A stretch of 43,901 bases of DNA from positions 1-43,901 of the forward strand of contig NZ_SMDQ01000048.1 of NCBI RefSeq assembly GCF_012911975.1, in the 5' to 3' direction. Below are positions 28,161 to 35,403 of the stretch, piece after piece. Every line of letters starts with the position of its first letter. The stretch's first letter is position 1. The position numbers were made by a program, and so were the translations under genes. Origin of the DNA: Nodosilinea sp. P-1105. GTDB lineage: Bacteria; Cyanobacteriota; Cyanobacteriia; Phormidesmidales; Phormidesmidaceae. A model generated the notes under the pieces. The model made no database searches. It saw only the letters and a list, made by a program, of their open reading frames with translations, and had not been told where the DNA came from.

Positions 28161-28346
28161 AGAGGTTGGTCTAGTATTGCCTGGTAGACATATGACCACT
28201 GTTGCTGAGGGTGTCAGGTGTCAGGAATGGTGGGCTGACTTATGCCTCAGAGCCTCGGAGTACTAGCTGCCATCGACAGGATGGCATTACCGTGTCGAAA
28301 TAGGGGCTAATAGCCCAGTTGATCGTCTACCCCAGAGAGATGTTCT

Positions 28347-29207
28347 GTGCCTAGCGTTAACCCCCTCAAACAGGCCATTGTGACCTGGCCCCACTGGCGT
28401 ACCCTGGCCCTGTATGGCCTGCTGCTGCTGATCGCGATCGCCATGGTATTTCCGATGGTGTGGCTGTTCAGCACCTCCTTCAAAGGCCCGGAGGAAAGCC
28501 TGCTGACCACCCCACCCCAGTTGATTCCCCGAGATCCTACCCTGGACAACTACCGTCGGGTGTGGCAGCAAAACCCCTTCGGCCAATACTTTCTCAACAG
28601 CACCATTGTGGCCGTGCTAACGGTGGTGATTAACCTAGTGCTATGCTCCCTGGCCGCCTATCCCCTGGCCCGGTTAGCCTTTCGGGGCCGCGATTTGATT
28701 CTGGCGCTGATTGTGGCCACCATTATGATTCCCTTTCAAATCGTGATGATTCCCCTGTACATCCTGGCGGTGAATCTGGGCCTGCGCAACACCTATGCTG
28801 GGCTGATCCTGCCCTACCTGGCCTCTGCCTTTGGCATTTTTTTAATGCGCCAGGCGTTTCAGGGGGTGCCCAAAGAACTGGAAGAAGCCGCCCGAATGGA
28901 CGGCTGCTCTGACCTGGGCATCTGGTGGAATGTGATGATTCCCGCCACTCGCCCAGCCCTGGTTACCCTGGGCATTTTCGTGTTTATCGGCACCTGGAGC
29001 GAGTTTCTCTGGCCGCTGATTTTGCTAGACCGGCCGGAACGCTATACCTTGCCCCTGGGAGTGGCCCAGTTGGCGGGCAGCTTTTCCCTGGACTGGCGAT
29101 TGGTGGCCGCCGGGTCAATTTTGTCGGTCCTGCCTGCGATCGCGGTGTTTGTGCTGTTGCAACGGTTCATCTTGCCCACGGAAACCAGCAGCGGTGTCAA
29201 AGGGTGA
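28347..29207 (+). CDS. MalG-type carbohydrate ABC transporter permease
   Basis: This 286-residue inner-membrane protein has six predicted helices and the permease EAA motif (EAARMDGCSDLGIWWNVMIPATRPAL, about 189-214), which contacts the ATPase. It is the MalG-like half of a CUT1-type sugar importer. No MalF-type partner, ATPase or binding protein is in the window, so it is an orphan whose partners must be encoded elsewhere. The start is a GTG at 28347; an ATG 6 bases upstream is out of frame. The 186-base spacer before it holds no gene. Confidence 0.92.
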   Translation: MPSVNPLKQAIVTWPHWRTLALYGLLLLIAIAMVFPMVWLFSTSFKGPEESLLTTPPQLIPRDPTLDNYRRVWQQNPFGQYFLNSTIVAVLTVVINLVLCSLAAYPLARLAFRGRDLILALIVATIMIPFQIVMIPLYILAVNLGLRNTYAGLILPYLASAFGIFLMRQAFQGVPKELEEAARMDGCSDLGIWWNVMIPATRPALVTLGIFVFIGTWSEFLWPLILLDRPERYTLPLGVAQLAGSFSLDWRLVAAGSILSVLPAIAVFVLLQRFILPTETSSGVKG

Positions 29208-29270
29208 GGCACTGACAGACCAACCAACGGCTGAAAGATGGCTCTACCACAGCGATCGCCGCTCGACACC

Positions 29271-29309
29271 TGCTATACTACTCAACAGTAATACATAAAG
29301 TTTTGTATT
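29271..29309 (+). promoter_or_regulatory. Candidate promoter and operator of the ArsR-type gene
   Basis: An extended -10 box (TGC then TATACT, 29271-29279) is followed by an imperfect palindrome AATACA-N8-TGTATT (29290-29309, 16 of 20 positions symmetric). The palindrome falls at the expected transcription start, about 40 bases before the ArsR-type start codon. ArsR/SmtB repressors typically bind such 12-2-12-like repeats in their own promoters, so autoregulation is a reasonable inference. Confidence 0.5.
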
Positions 29310-29350
29310 GACTGCCCCGGATTTGCCCCTGAGTTGTTCGTTATCGGTTT

Positions 29351-29761
29351 ATGCCCATGGTTTCTTCCGCTCCGGCCCAGACGTCTGCCGTTGCCGATAG
29401 TGATTGCCTGTTGGTCAAGCTTTCCCCAGATACCCTGCAACTGGTGGCTGACTTTTTTAAGGTGCTGTCAGAGTCCAGTCGGCTGCAAATTGTCTGCTCC
29501 CTCAAGCAGGGGCAGAAAAATGTGTCTGAAATTATTGAAGCCACCGGCCTGGGGCAGGCCAATGTGTCTAAGCACCTGAAAATTTTGGCCCAGGCCGGGA
29601 TCGTCAGCCGCCACCAGCAAGGGGTGTGCGTTTACTACAGAATTGCCAATGCCTTTGTGTTTGAGCTTTGCGAACTGGTCTGTGACTCCCTGTCGGTACA
29701 GATTCAGCAACAGTCTGAGAAGATTGCCCACCTTGATGCCTTTCGGCAGCCGTCTAGTTAG
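29351..29761 (+). CDS. ArsR/SmtB-family transcriptional regulator
   Basis: The 136-residue winged-helix protein has the family core: LADFFKVLSESSRLQIVCSL-type helices, recognition helix GLGQANVSKHLKIL and wing GVCVYYRIAN. Cysteines occur in the helix before the wing-helix (IVCSL, near residue 50), in the wing (GVCVYY) and in the C-terminal helix (ELCELVC). No SmtB-type alpha5 DxH...HxxE zinc site and no ArsR-type ELCVCDL motif is visible, so a thiol-based or sulfur-sensing (BigR/SqrR-like) mode is more likely than classical metal sensing; this is inference. An ATG 6 bases further on is an alternative start. Confidence 0.88.
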   Translation: MPMVSSAPAQTSAVADSDCLLVKLSPDTLQLVADFFKVLSESSRLQIVCSLKQGQKNVSEIIEATGLGQANVSKHLKILAQAGIVSRHQQGVCVYYRIANAFVFELCELVCDSLSVQIQQQSEKIAHLDAFRQPSS

Positions 29762-29789
29762 GGGCAGGTGTTAGGTGTTAGGTTTCGAG

Positions 29790-29935
29790 CTGACCCACCC
29801 CTGCCTACTTCGACAAGCTCAGCACAGGCCTCCCAGGAGGGGATGCTGAAACCGGAAATTCAAAATCCAAAATTCGGACTGACCCACCCCTGCCTACTTC
29901 GACAAGCTCAGCACAGGCCTCCCAGGAGGGGATGC
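29790..29935. repeat. 89-bp-spaced direct duplication of a CTTCGACAAGCTCAG segment
   Basis: The 57-base segment beginning CTGACCCACCCCTGCC occurs twice, at 29790-29846 and 29879-29935, with period 89. The intervening bases include A-rich AAAATCCAAAATTC runs. It lies directly after the ArsR-type gene. Confidence 0.8.
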
Positions 29936-30106
29936 CAAAATCCAAAATCCAAAATCCAAAATTCTCCTCCTTCCCCATTCCCCCACCAGGGCGGACACAC
30001 AGGTCCGCCCCTACGCATCCACCCTACCCTGCAGGAAGCCGCTCCGCGTCTACCACCCATCCACCCCATCACCCCATCACCTCCCCACCTTCCCCATCCA
30101 CCCATC
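29880..30106. repeat. Inverted copy of the 8628-8831 dispersed repeat block
   Basis: This block is the reverse complement of 8628-8831, sharing CTTCGACAAGCTCAG, the AAAATCCAAAATT run (longer here), the palindrome GGGCGGAC/GTCCGCCC (29989-29996, 30003-30010) and GAAGCCGCTCCGCGTCTACCA. The last motif is repeated once more at about 30121. The C-rich CCATCCACCC array runs on to the permease start at 30191. Its translation in frame with the permease is an artefact. Confidence 0.85.
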
Positions 30107-30190
30107 CACCCTACCCTTCGGGAAGCCGCTCCGCGTCTACCACCCATCCACCCCCTCCCCCCATCCCCCCACCACTCCCCCTCCCCTCCC

Positions 30191-30982
30191 ATGTTGCAAA
30201 AGTCTCTCAAACTGTCGCGGGTGATGCTGTCGGTCTACTACGCCTATATGGTGGAGTACCGGGCTGAGCTGTTGTTTTGGGTGTTGTCGGGCACCCTGCC
30301 GTTGATTCTGATGGGCCTTTGGGCTGAGGCCGCCCAGGGTGGGCAGTTTGCCCTGGGCCCCACGGAGCTGGTGCAGTATTTTCTGGCGGTGTTTTTAGTG
30401 CGCCAGTTCACGGTGGTGTGGGTGATTTGGGAATTTGAGCGAGAGGTGGTGGAAGGTAAGCTATCCCCCTATCTGTTGCAGCCGGTGGACCCGGTATGGC
30501 GGCACTTCTTTAGCCATGTGGCTGAACGGTTTGCCCGGTTGCCGTTTGCGTTTGTGCTGGGGGGGCTGTTTGTCGTGCTTTACCCAGATGCGGCTTGGTG
30601 GCCTACCCCTGGCAATCTGGGGCTGGGGCTGTTGGCGGTGATACTGGCGTTTTGTCTGCGGTTTGTGATGCAATACACCTTCGCCCTGGCGGCGTTTTGG
30701 ACTGAGCGGGCCACGGCCATCGAACAGTTTTCGTTTTTGCTCTATACCTTTTTGTCGGGGATGATTGCCCCTTTAGCCTTGTTTCCTGATAATGTGCGGG
30801 CCGTGGTGCTGTGGACCCCTTTCCCCTACTTGATTTACTTTCCGGCTAGCCTGTTGACGAATCAGGGAGACGATATTGTGCAGGGGTTTGTGGTGATGCT
30901 GCTGTGGGGCAGTGGCTTTTTTGTGCTTAACCGCTGGCTGTGGCGGCGGGGGCTGCGGCAATACTCTGGCATGGGAGCTTGA
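30191..30982 (+). CDS. ABC-2 type transporter permease (first of a pair)
   Basis: The 263-residue integral membrane protein (MLQKSLKLSRVMLSVYYAYMVEYRAELLFW) has about six hydrophobic helices and the conserved mid-protein segment IWEFEREVVEGKLSPYLLQPVDPVWRHFF typical of the DUF990/ABC-2 permease family. The frame is open back to 29768, but that part is translated repeat DNA, so the ATG at 30191 is the real start. The second permease starts 3 bases after its stop, and the two presumably form a heterodimer. No ATPase gene adjoins them; the substrate is unknown. Confidence 0.9.
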   Translation: MLQKSLKLSRVMLSVYYAYMVEYRAELLFWVLSGTLPLILMGLWAEAAQGGQFALGPTELVQYFLAVFLVRQFTVVWVIWEFEREVVEGKLSPYLLQPVDPVWRHFFSHVAERFARLPFAFVLGGLFVVLYPDAAWWPTPGNLGLGLLAVILAFCLRFVMQYTFALAAFWTERATAIEQFSFLLYTFLSGMIAPLALFPDNVRAVVLWTPFPYLIYFPASLLTNQGDDIVQGFVVMLLWGSGFFVLNRWLWRRGLRQYSGMGA

Positions 30983-30985
30983 TGG

Positions 30986-31768
30986 ATGCAACGGTATTGG
31001 CAGGTGCTGCGGCTATTTTGGGGTACGGCGATCGCGGCTGAACTAGAATACCGGCTCAATTTTATTGTGGCCACCGTCACCAGCCTGGGCGGGCTGGCCG
31101 GTAGTTTGTTTGGCTTGTTTTTGTTCTACCGCACTGGCTACCAGTTCCAGGGCTGGAGTTGGGAGGCGGCGCTGCTGGTGCTGGGTACTTTCACCATGCT
31201 TCAGGGGTTCTCGGCCATGGTGCTGATCCCTAACCTGAACAAAATTGTCACCCAGGTGCAGGAAGGAACCCTTGACTTTGTGCTGCTCAAGCCGATTAGT
31301 TCACAGTTTTGGCTCTCCAGTCGGGTACTGTCCCCCTGGGGGCTGCCGGATGTGCTGTTTGGCGCGATCGCGATCGTCTACGGCGGCACTCAACTGGGTC
31401 TGCAACCCTGGAACTATCTGGTTGCCCTACCGCCTTTGGCCTTTGGGGCCATCAGCCTTTATAGCCTCTGGTTCATGTTGGGGGCCACCAGCATTTGGTT
31501 TGTCAAAATCTACAACGTCACCGAGGTGTTGCGCGGGCTGCTGGAAGCGGGCCGTTTTCCAATCGTGGCCTATCCGACCGCCTATCGCGTATTTTTTACC
31601 TTCATCATTCCAGTGGCGTTTCTCACCACTGTGCCAGCCCAAACCATGCTGAACCAATCAGGGGCAAGCTGGCTCCTGGCCTCTGGAATTCTGGCTGGGG
31701 CGTTGCTGTGGCTCTCGAATCGCTTCTGGCGGTTTGCCCTGCGATATTACACCAGCGCTTCTAGCTAG
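30986..31768 (+). CDS. ABC-2 type transporter permease (second of a pair)
   Basis: The 260-residue membrane protein has about six hydrophobic helices and the family segment LNKIVTQVQEGTLDFVLLKPISSQFWLSSR, matching the homologous loop of its neighbour (EGKLSPYLLQPVDP). It starts 3 bases after the upstream permease stop and ends with a basic cytoplasmic tail. The pair would need an ATPase supplied from another locus. Related two-permease systems export drugs, lipids or polysaccharide components, but no substrate can be assigned. Confidence 0.9.
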   Translation: MQRYWQVLRLFWGTAIAAELEYRLNFIVATVTSLGGLAGSLFGLFLFYRTGYQFQGWSWEAALLVLGTFTMLQGFSAMVLIPNLNKIVTQVQEGTLDFVLLKPISSQFWLSSRVLSPWGLPDVLFGAIAIVYGGTQLGLQPWNYLVALPPLAFGAISLYSLWFMLGATSIWFVKIYNVTEVLRGLLEAGRFPIVAYPTAYRVFFTFIIPVAFLTTVPAQTMLNQSGASWLLASGILAGALLWLSNRFWRFALRYYTSASS

Positions 31769-31807
31769 AGGCTAGTGGTCTATCAAGTTAAAGATGACGG
31801 GCTGAAA

Positions 31808-31873
31808 GGGTTTACGGTTCACGGGTTAAGGTCTACGGCTGGCCGTGAACCGCAGGCCGTAAGCCGTAAACCC
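31808..31873. repeat. Nested TTTACGG/TTCACGG inverted repeat
   Basis: Outer arms GGGTTTACGG (31808-31817) and CCGTAAACCC (31864-31873), and inner arms CGGTTCACGG (31815-31824) and CCGTGAACCG (31843-31852), are each perfect 10-bp complements. The element can fold into a long hairpin in the spacer 40 bases after the second permease gene. It may also act as a transcription end, but lacks a T-run. Confidence 0.75.
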
Positions 31874-31928
31874 CGGTTCGCAGCACCCGCCATGATCAGA
31901 TTGACTGAGCACTAGTCAATTCTAAATT

Positions 31929-32012
31929 TGTAGGTTGGGTGGCGCGCCAGCAGAACCCAACCAGGCTGACTGCTGTTGGGTGACCCTGCGTTTCACTCAA
32001 CCTACGGGACTG
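31929..32012. repeat. GTAGGTTGGGT-type dispersed palindromic repeat
   Basis: Contains GTAGGTTGGGT with complementary AACCCAACC, then GTTGGGTGA...TTTCACTCAACCTAC. This kind of short palindromic repeat is common in cyanobacterial spacers. A related but distinct element (ATGGGTT/AACCCAT with GTAGGATGGG in reverse) lies at 43735-43762. No gene is seen. Confidence 0.55.
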
Positions 32013-32071
32013 ATTGGCCACGTTTTTTGGGACCTCCAGAGACAGAACCCTCCTAAGGAAACAGTGCTCCA

Positions 32072-32186
32072 ATCGTAGGGTGGGCTCTGCCCACCAGCCC
32101 CAGGAAACACCCTCACAAGGTTTCTTCCTGCTCCATCGAAGGGCACCGCCGTTAGTCAACCGCTGGGATCTATACCGGCGTTCTAG
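32072..32186. repeat. 115-bp direct repeat, upstream copy flanking the CHAT module
   Basis: This 115-base segment is repeated in the same orientation at 42827-42941 with the same length and 6 mismatches by eye (about 95% identity). It starts ATCGTAGGGTGGGCTCTGCC, includes the palindrome GGTGGGCTCTGCCCACC and the stem GGAAAC/GTTTCT, and ends CGGCGTTCTAG. A divergent relative forms part of the 34969-35260 repeats. The remaining spacer to 32424 holds a hairpin (GCATCC/GGATGC near 32300) but no gene that I can support. Confidence 0.9.
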
Positions 32187-32424
32187 TGGGTGATTCGAGG
32201 GCTCGACTAAGCCAACAGCCCGCCAAAAATAAATTTTCGTAACGTTGCATAAAACAGCTGGTTAACTCCCCATACCAGGGTAGGAGGAAGCCGAGTGCAT
32301 CCTAGTTCTGGGATGCCATAGGGCGCTGTGGTAACGGCCTGGCGGCGATCGCTGGGGCTACCGCAACAGGTCCCTTGGCCTCGGCATCGAACTCATGCTG
32401 GCAACCAATACGTAGGAGGATGAA

Positions 32425-32514
32425 GTGTTTCAGGACACAACAATTGACATCCGTGGCCGTTTAACCGGGAGGTACTGGGGTAGTCTGTCCCTGCACGCGG
32501 ACAAGTTGGGCTAA
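32425..32514 (+). CDS. Candidate 29-residue leader ORF before the sigma-like gene
   Basis: A GTG at 32425 lies 5 bases after a perfect AGGAGG (32414-32419) and opens a 29-codon frame (starting FQDTTIDIRGRLTGRYWG after the initiator) that stops 14 bases before the sigma-like gene ATG. The ribosome-binding site is much better than that of the sigma-like gene itself. It may be a translated leader, or the ribosome-binding site may be fortuitous. No family is recognised. Confidence 0.35.
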   Translation: MFQDTTIDIRGRLTGRYWGSLSLHADKLG

Positions 32515-32528
32515 CCCCCTTTGGAGCC

Positions 32529-33806
32529 ATGACCTTATCCCTACAGGAGCTGATCACCGCTGTACAGGAAACCCCCTGGACGACTGAACCGGGGCGGCGC
32601 TACCTGGAAGAGTTGATTGGCCGCATCTTGAGAACCCCCTGTTTCTATCGCTCAGCCAGATCGCCCACGGCGGTGGTGATGGAGATTAACCAGCAACTGC
32701 GATCGCAGCTTTACCAGGACCTGGCCACCGCTATCCAGCACTACCCCAGGCGGCTCTCCCCCCGGGAGTGGGTTGAGGCCAAACGCCGTCAGATCTATCG
32801 AGCCGTACTGGATGACCACTGCCTCAACCGGCTGGCCTGGCAGGCCCAGGACTTTTTCCCCGAAAGCCCCCAGCGGCGACAGGCCCTAAACGAGCTGATT
32901 GAGGCCATCCAGCGCTCGGAAAAGCTGGCCCGAAATCGTCACCACTCCCCCACCTACGACGAAGCTGTGAGCCTTACCCTCAGCCATGTCTACGAAAAAA
33001 TTGACCAATACGACCGGCAGCGCAGCAACCTCATGGGCTGGGTCAACTACTGGCTGGGCATTCACCTGCGCCAGGCGGAAAAAGACCAGCTTGACCCCCT
33101 GAAGAGCAATTTCATGGCGCGACGGTTGCGGTGCAAAGCCTGGTTAACCCGCCTCGTCAAAAAAATCCGCCAGGAAGATCTAGACCGTTGGCTGTTCTTG
33201 GTTGGCCTGCGCTGGGATCCTGCCTCGCCTATTTTTGCCACAGGCCTGTTGGTGCTGGTGGGGTGTCTGTGGCTGGCCCGCCTGCGGATTGTGAACCCAC
33301 CCCAGGCGAATGCCCTGCTGTTTATTCTGGCGGATAGCCTCCTGGGCATCCAGATCTTTATGGATTCCCTGGAGGACAAAGAGATTGCGGTGCCCACTAC
33401 CCCTAAGGCCCTTAGCGATGGCGATCGCGTGTGGCTATACCTGATGAAGGATCCCCGTAACCGCTGCCAGGAGCACATCCGAGGCAGGCCCGATGTCACC
33501 TTTCAGATAATTGCCCTGGCTTACATGGATGGCGTCCCCTGGAACACCTTCTCCCAGCAGGTTGACGTCCCCGTCCCTACCCTCAGCAGCTTCTACCAAC
33601 GCCAACTGGAAAAACTAAGCCCCCTAATTCAGCAGGATTTAGAGGAATTAGATGATGAAGACCTGGGCGATTTAGACGATTTAAACGATCCCAATGACCC
33701 AGATGACTTAGACAACCCAGGCGATTTAGAAGATCCAAACAATCCAGACAACCCAAACAATTTAGAAGATCCAGACGATTGCCCAGATACCCGTTCTCCA
33801 CCTTAA
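32529..33806 (+). CDS. Sigma-70-like protein with hydrophobic insert and acidic tail
   Basis: The 425-residue protein resembles the cyanobacterial sigma-70-like family found beside CHAT/DUF1822 genes. Residues about 138-185 match a region-2-like helix pair (YDEAVSLTLSHVYEKIDQYD...WVNYWLGIHL), and residues about 322-366 match a region-4-like helix-turn-helix (FQIIALAYMDGVPWNTFSQ...VPVPTLSSFYQRQLEKLSP). Between them, residues 235-256 and 260-281 are strongly hydrophobic. Residues 368-425 are a low-complexity Asp/Asn/Pro/Leu repeat (LDDLNDPNDPDDLDNPGD). It may direct RNA polymerase or act as a regulatory DNA-binding protein; true sigma activity is unproven. It is the first large gene of the CHAT module. 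Confidence 0.7.
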   Translation: MTLSLQELITAVQETPWTTEPGRRYLEELIGRILRTPCFYRSARSPTAVVMEINQQLRSQLYQDLATAIQHYPRRLSPREWVEAKRRQIYRAVLDDHCLNRLAWQAQDFFPESPQRRQALNELIEAIQRSEKLARNRHHSPTYDEAVSLTLSHVYEKIDQYDRQRSNLMGWVNYWLGIHLRQAEKDQLDPLKSNFMARRLRCKAWLTRLVKKIRQEDLDRWLFLVGLRWDPASPIFATGLLVLVGCLWLARLRIVNPPQANALLFILADSLLGIQIFMDSLEDKEIAVPTTPKALSDGDRVWLYLMKDPRNRCQEHIRGRPDVTFQIIALAYMDGVPWNTFSQQVDVPVPTLSSFYQRQLEKLSPLIQQDLEELDDEDLGDLDDLNDPNDPDDLDNPGDLEDPNNPDNPNNLEDPDDCPDTRSPP

Positions 33807-33810
33807 GCCT

Positions 33811-33954
33811 TCGTAGGGTGGGCACTGCCCACCACTCAATAAACCTGTCCCACAGTCCTCGTAGGGTGGGCACCGCCCACCACTCAATAAACTTGTCCCA
33901 CAGCCCTCGTAGGGTGGACACCGCCCACCACTCAATAACCTTGTCCCCCAGTCA
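33811..33954. repeat. 48-bp tandem repeat with GGTGGGC palindrome, three copies
   Basis: Three 48-base units start at 33811, 33859 and 33907 (TCGTAGGGTGGGCACTGCCC then ACCACTCAATAAACCTGTCC). Each contains a GGTGGGC-act-GCCCACC stem, and the third has substitutions. They fill the whole spacer between the sigma-like and DUF1822 genes. Confidence 0.9.
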
Positions 33955-34011
33955 CCTTAAATGCCCCAGACAACCCAAACGATTAATTGCACCAGACTGG
34001 CCAAAACCGCC

Positions 34012-34956
34012 ATGATTATTGATATCCCCTTCCCCAAACCTTGTCTGAGCCCTACCATGATCCGCCTGACCACCACCGCCCATCAGTGGGCTGCTCAGTT
34101 TTGTAACCAACAGCGCCAGCCCCTGAAGGCTGAGCAGGTGTATCGCAATACCCTGGCTGTGTGGGCCGTCCACGAACTGCTTCGGGTCGAGGGCATCGAC
34201 AGCGACCTGGAGGCCAGCCATAGCTGGAATCTGATCTTTCAAACCTGTAGCGACGCAGCCGACCTGGTGCTGCCCAGCCAAGGTCGGCTGGAATGTCGCC
34301 CCGTGGACCCAGACGCCGCTGTGATGGCCGTCCCCCCCGAAACCTGGGAAGATCGCCTGGGCTATGTGGCCGTGCAATTGGACGACGCCCTGGAAACGGC
34401 GATGGTGTTGGGGGTAGTGGAATCGGTGCAGCAGGAAACCGTGGCCCTGGCGGACCTGCAAGACTTTGCCCCCTGGCTAGAGCGCTTGCGCCCCCAGAAA
34501 ACATCCCCCCCAGTTCCTGCCCTCACCCGCCTGCAAGACTGGCTGCAGGGCCAGCTCGACCAGGGCTGGCAAACCCTGGACAGCCTATTGCAGCCGCCCA
34601 CCCTGGCCCTGAACCCCCGCAGTGACCTGACCACCCGCGATCGCCCCCTGATCCGCCGAGCCAAACCCCTGGCCCTACCCTCCCTGGGGGAGGCGCAGAT
34701 TGTCCTGGCGGTGGCCGTGCTACCCCAAGCCGCCCCCTGGCCGATCGCCGTCAGCCTGGGCCCCCTACCCCCAGTCCAGTATCTGCCCCCAGACCTGACC
34801 CTGTCGGTGCTGGACCCAGACGGCGTAGCGGTGATGCAGGCCCAGTCCCGGGCCACAGAGCAGCTAACCCTGGAGTTTACCGGCGAGCCCGGCGATCGCT
34901 TCAGCGTCCAAATCACCCTGGGGGCCACCACCCTCACCGAAGCCTTTGAGATTTAA
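34012..34956 (+). CDS. DUF1822 family protein
   Basis: The protein (314 residues from this start) has the DUF1822 signature: TAHQWAAQFCNQQRQPLKAEQVYRNTLAVWAVHELL, followed by CRPVDPDAAVMAVPPETWEDRLGYVAVQLDD, and a C-terminal beta-rich domain (VLAVAVLPQAAPWPIAVSLGP...LTLEFTGEPGDRFSVQITLG). The family is restricted mostly to cyanobacteria and is of unknown function. It has no signal peptide, so it is probably cytoplasmic. The start is uncertain: ATGs at 33961, 34012 and 34057 are in frame and none has a good ribosome-binding site. The gene sits between sigma-like and CHAT-CHASE2 genes, which suggests a linked signalling role (inference). Confidence 0.85.
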   Translation: MIIDIPFPKPCLSPTMIRLTTTAHQWAAQFCNQQRQPLKAEQVYRNTLAVWAVHELLRVEGIDSDLEASHSWNLIFQTCSDAADLVLPSQGRLECRPVDPDAAVMAVPPETWEDRLGYVAVQLDDALETAMVLGVVESVQQETVALADLQDFAPWLERLRPQKTSPPVPALTRLQDWLQGQLDQGWQTLDSLLQPPTLALNPRSDLTTRDRPLIRRAKPLALPSLGEAQIVLAVAVLPQAAPWPIAVSLGPLPPVQYLPPDLTLSVLDPDGVAVMQAQSRATEQLTLEFTGEPGDRFSVQITLGATTLTEAFEI

Positions 34957-34968
34957 GCCTCTCGGTAA

Positions 34969-35223
34969 CCAGATCCCAGGGCTCTAGTAGGGTGGGCACT
35001 GCCCACCACCCTCAAGAAACGCCATCACCAGGTTTCTTCCGGCTCTATCGAAGCCAGATCCCAGGGCTCTAGTAGGGTGGGCACTGCCCACCACCCTCAA
35101 GAAACGCCATCACCGGGTTTCTTCCGGCTCTATCGAAGCCAGATCCCAGGGCTCTAGTAGGGTGGGCACTGCCCACCACCCTCAAGAAACGCCATCACCG
35201 GGTTTCTTCCGGCTCTATCGAAG
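34969..35223. repeat. 85-bp tandem repeat, three copies
   Basis: Three near-identical 85-base units start at 34969, 35054 and 35139 (CCAGATCCCAGGGCTCTAG, then GTAGGGTGGGCACTGCCCACC, then an AAGAAAC/GTTTCTT stem and GGCTCTATCGAAG). The bases after the third copy (to about 35258, GTTCGTCAGCCACTGGGATC) extend the similarity to the 115-bp flanking repeats at 32072 and 42827. Confidence 0.92.
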
Positions 35224-35301
35224 AGCATCGTTGTTCGTCAGCCACTGGGATCTTGGGGACTCATAACCAGCCAGATCCCAGGGGTCTAGGGTAGCCAGTC
35301 C

Positions 35302-35371
35302 CTGGTTCTGGTGGGCAGTGCCCACCCTACTTCTGCCTTCTGGTTCTGGTGGGCAGTGCCCACCCTACTTC
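35302..35371. repeat. Two inverted-orientation copies of the GGTGGGC palindrome unit
   Basis: CTGGTTCTGGTGGGCAGTGC followed by CCACCCTACTTC occurs at 35302-35333 and 35340-35371 (period 38). The core is the same palindrome as in the 48- and 85-bp units, read in the opposite direction. It lies directly upstream of the CHAT-CHASE2 start codon. Confidence 0.88.
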
Positions 35372-35403
35372 ATCCTTCTGCCTTTTGCCTTCATCCTTTT
35401 ACC

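Noticed and set aside
29768-30190. N-terminal extension of about 141 residues on the first ABC-2 permease
   Set aside because: The extension is a translation of the C-rich dispersed repeat block that also occurs inverted at 8628-8831; homology of the permease begins at the ATG at 30191.
32420-32464. 14-codon ATG frame immediately after AGGAGG
   Set aside because: There is no spacing between the ribosome-binding site and the ATG; the GTG at 32425 is better placed.
33811-35223. CRISPR-like array
   Set aside because: Repeats are contiguous 48- and 85-bp tandem units without unique spacers, and no cas genes are present.
35311-35403. 31-residue N-terminal extension of the CHAT-CHASE2 protein
   Set aside because: It is the translation of the two palindromic repeat units at 35302-35371; the ATG at 35404 gives a natural start.
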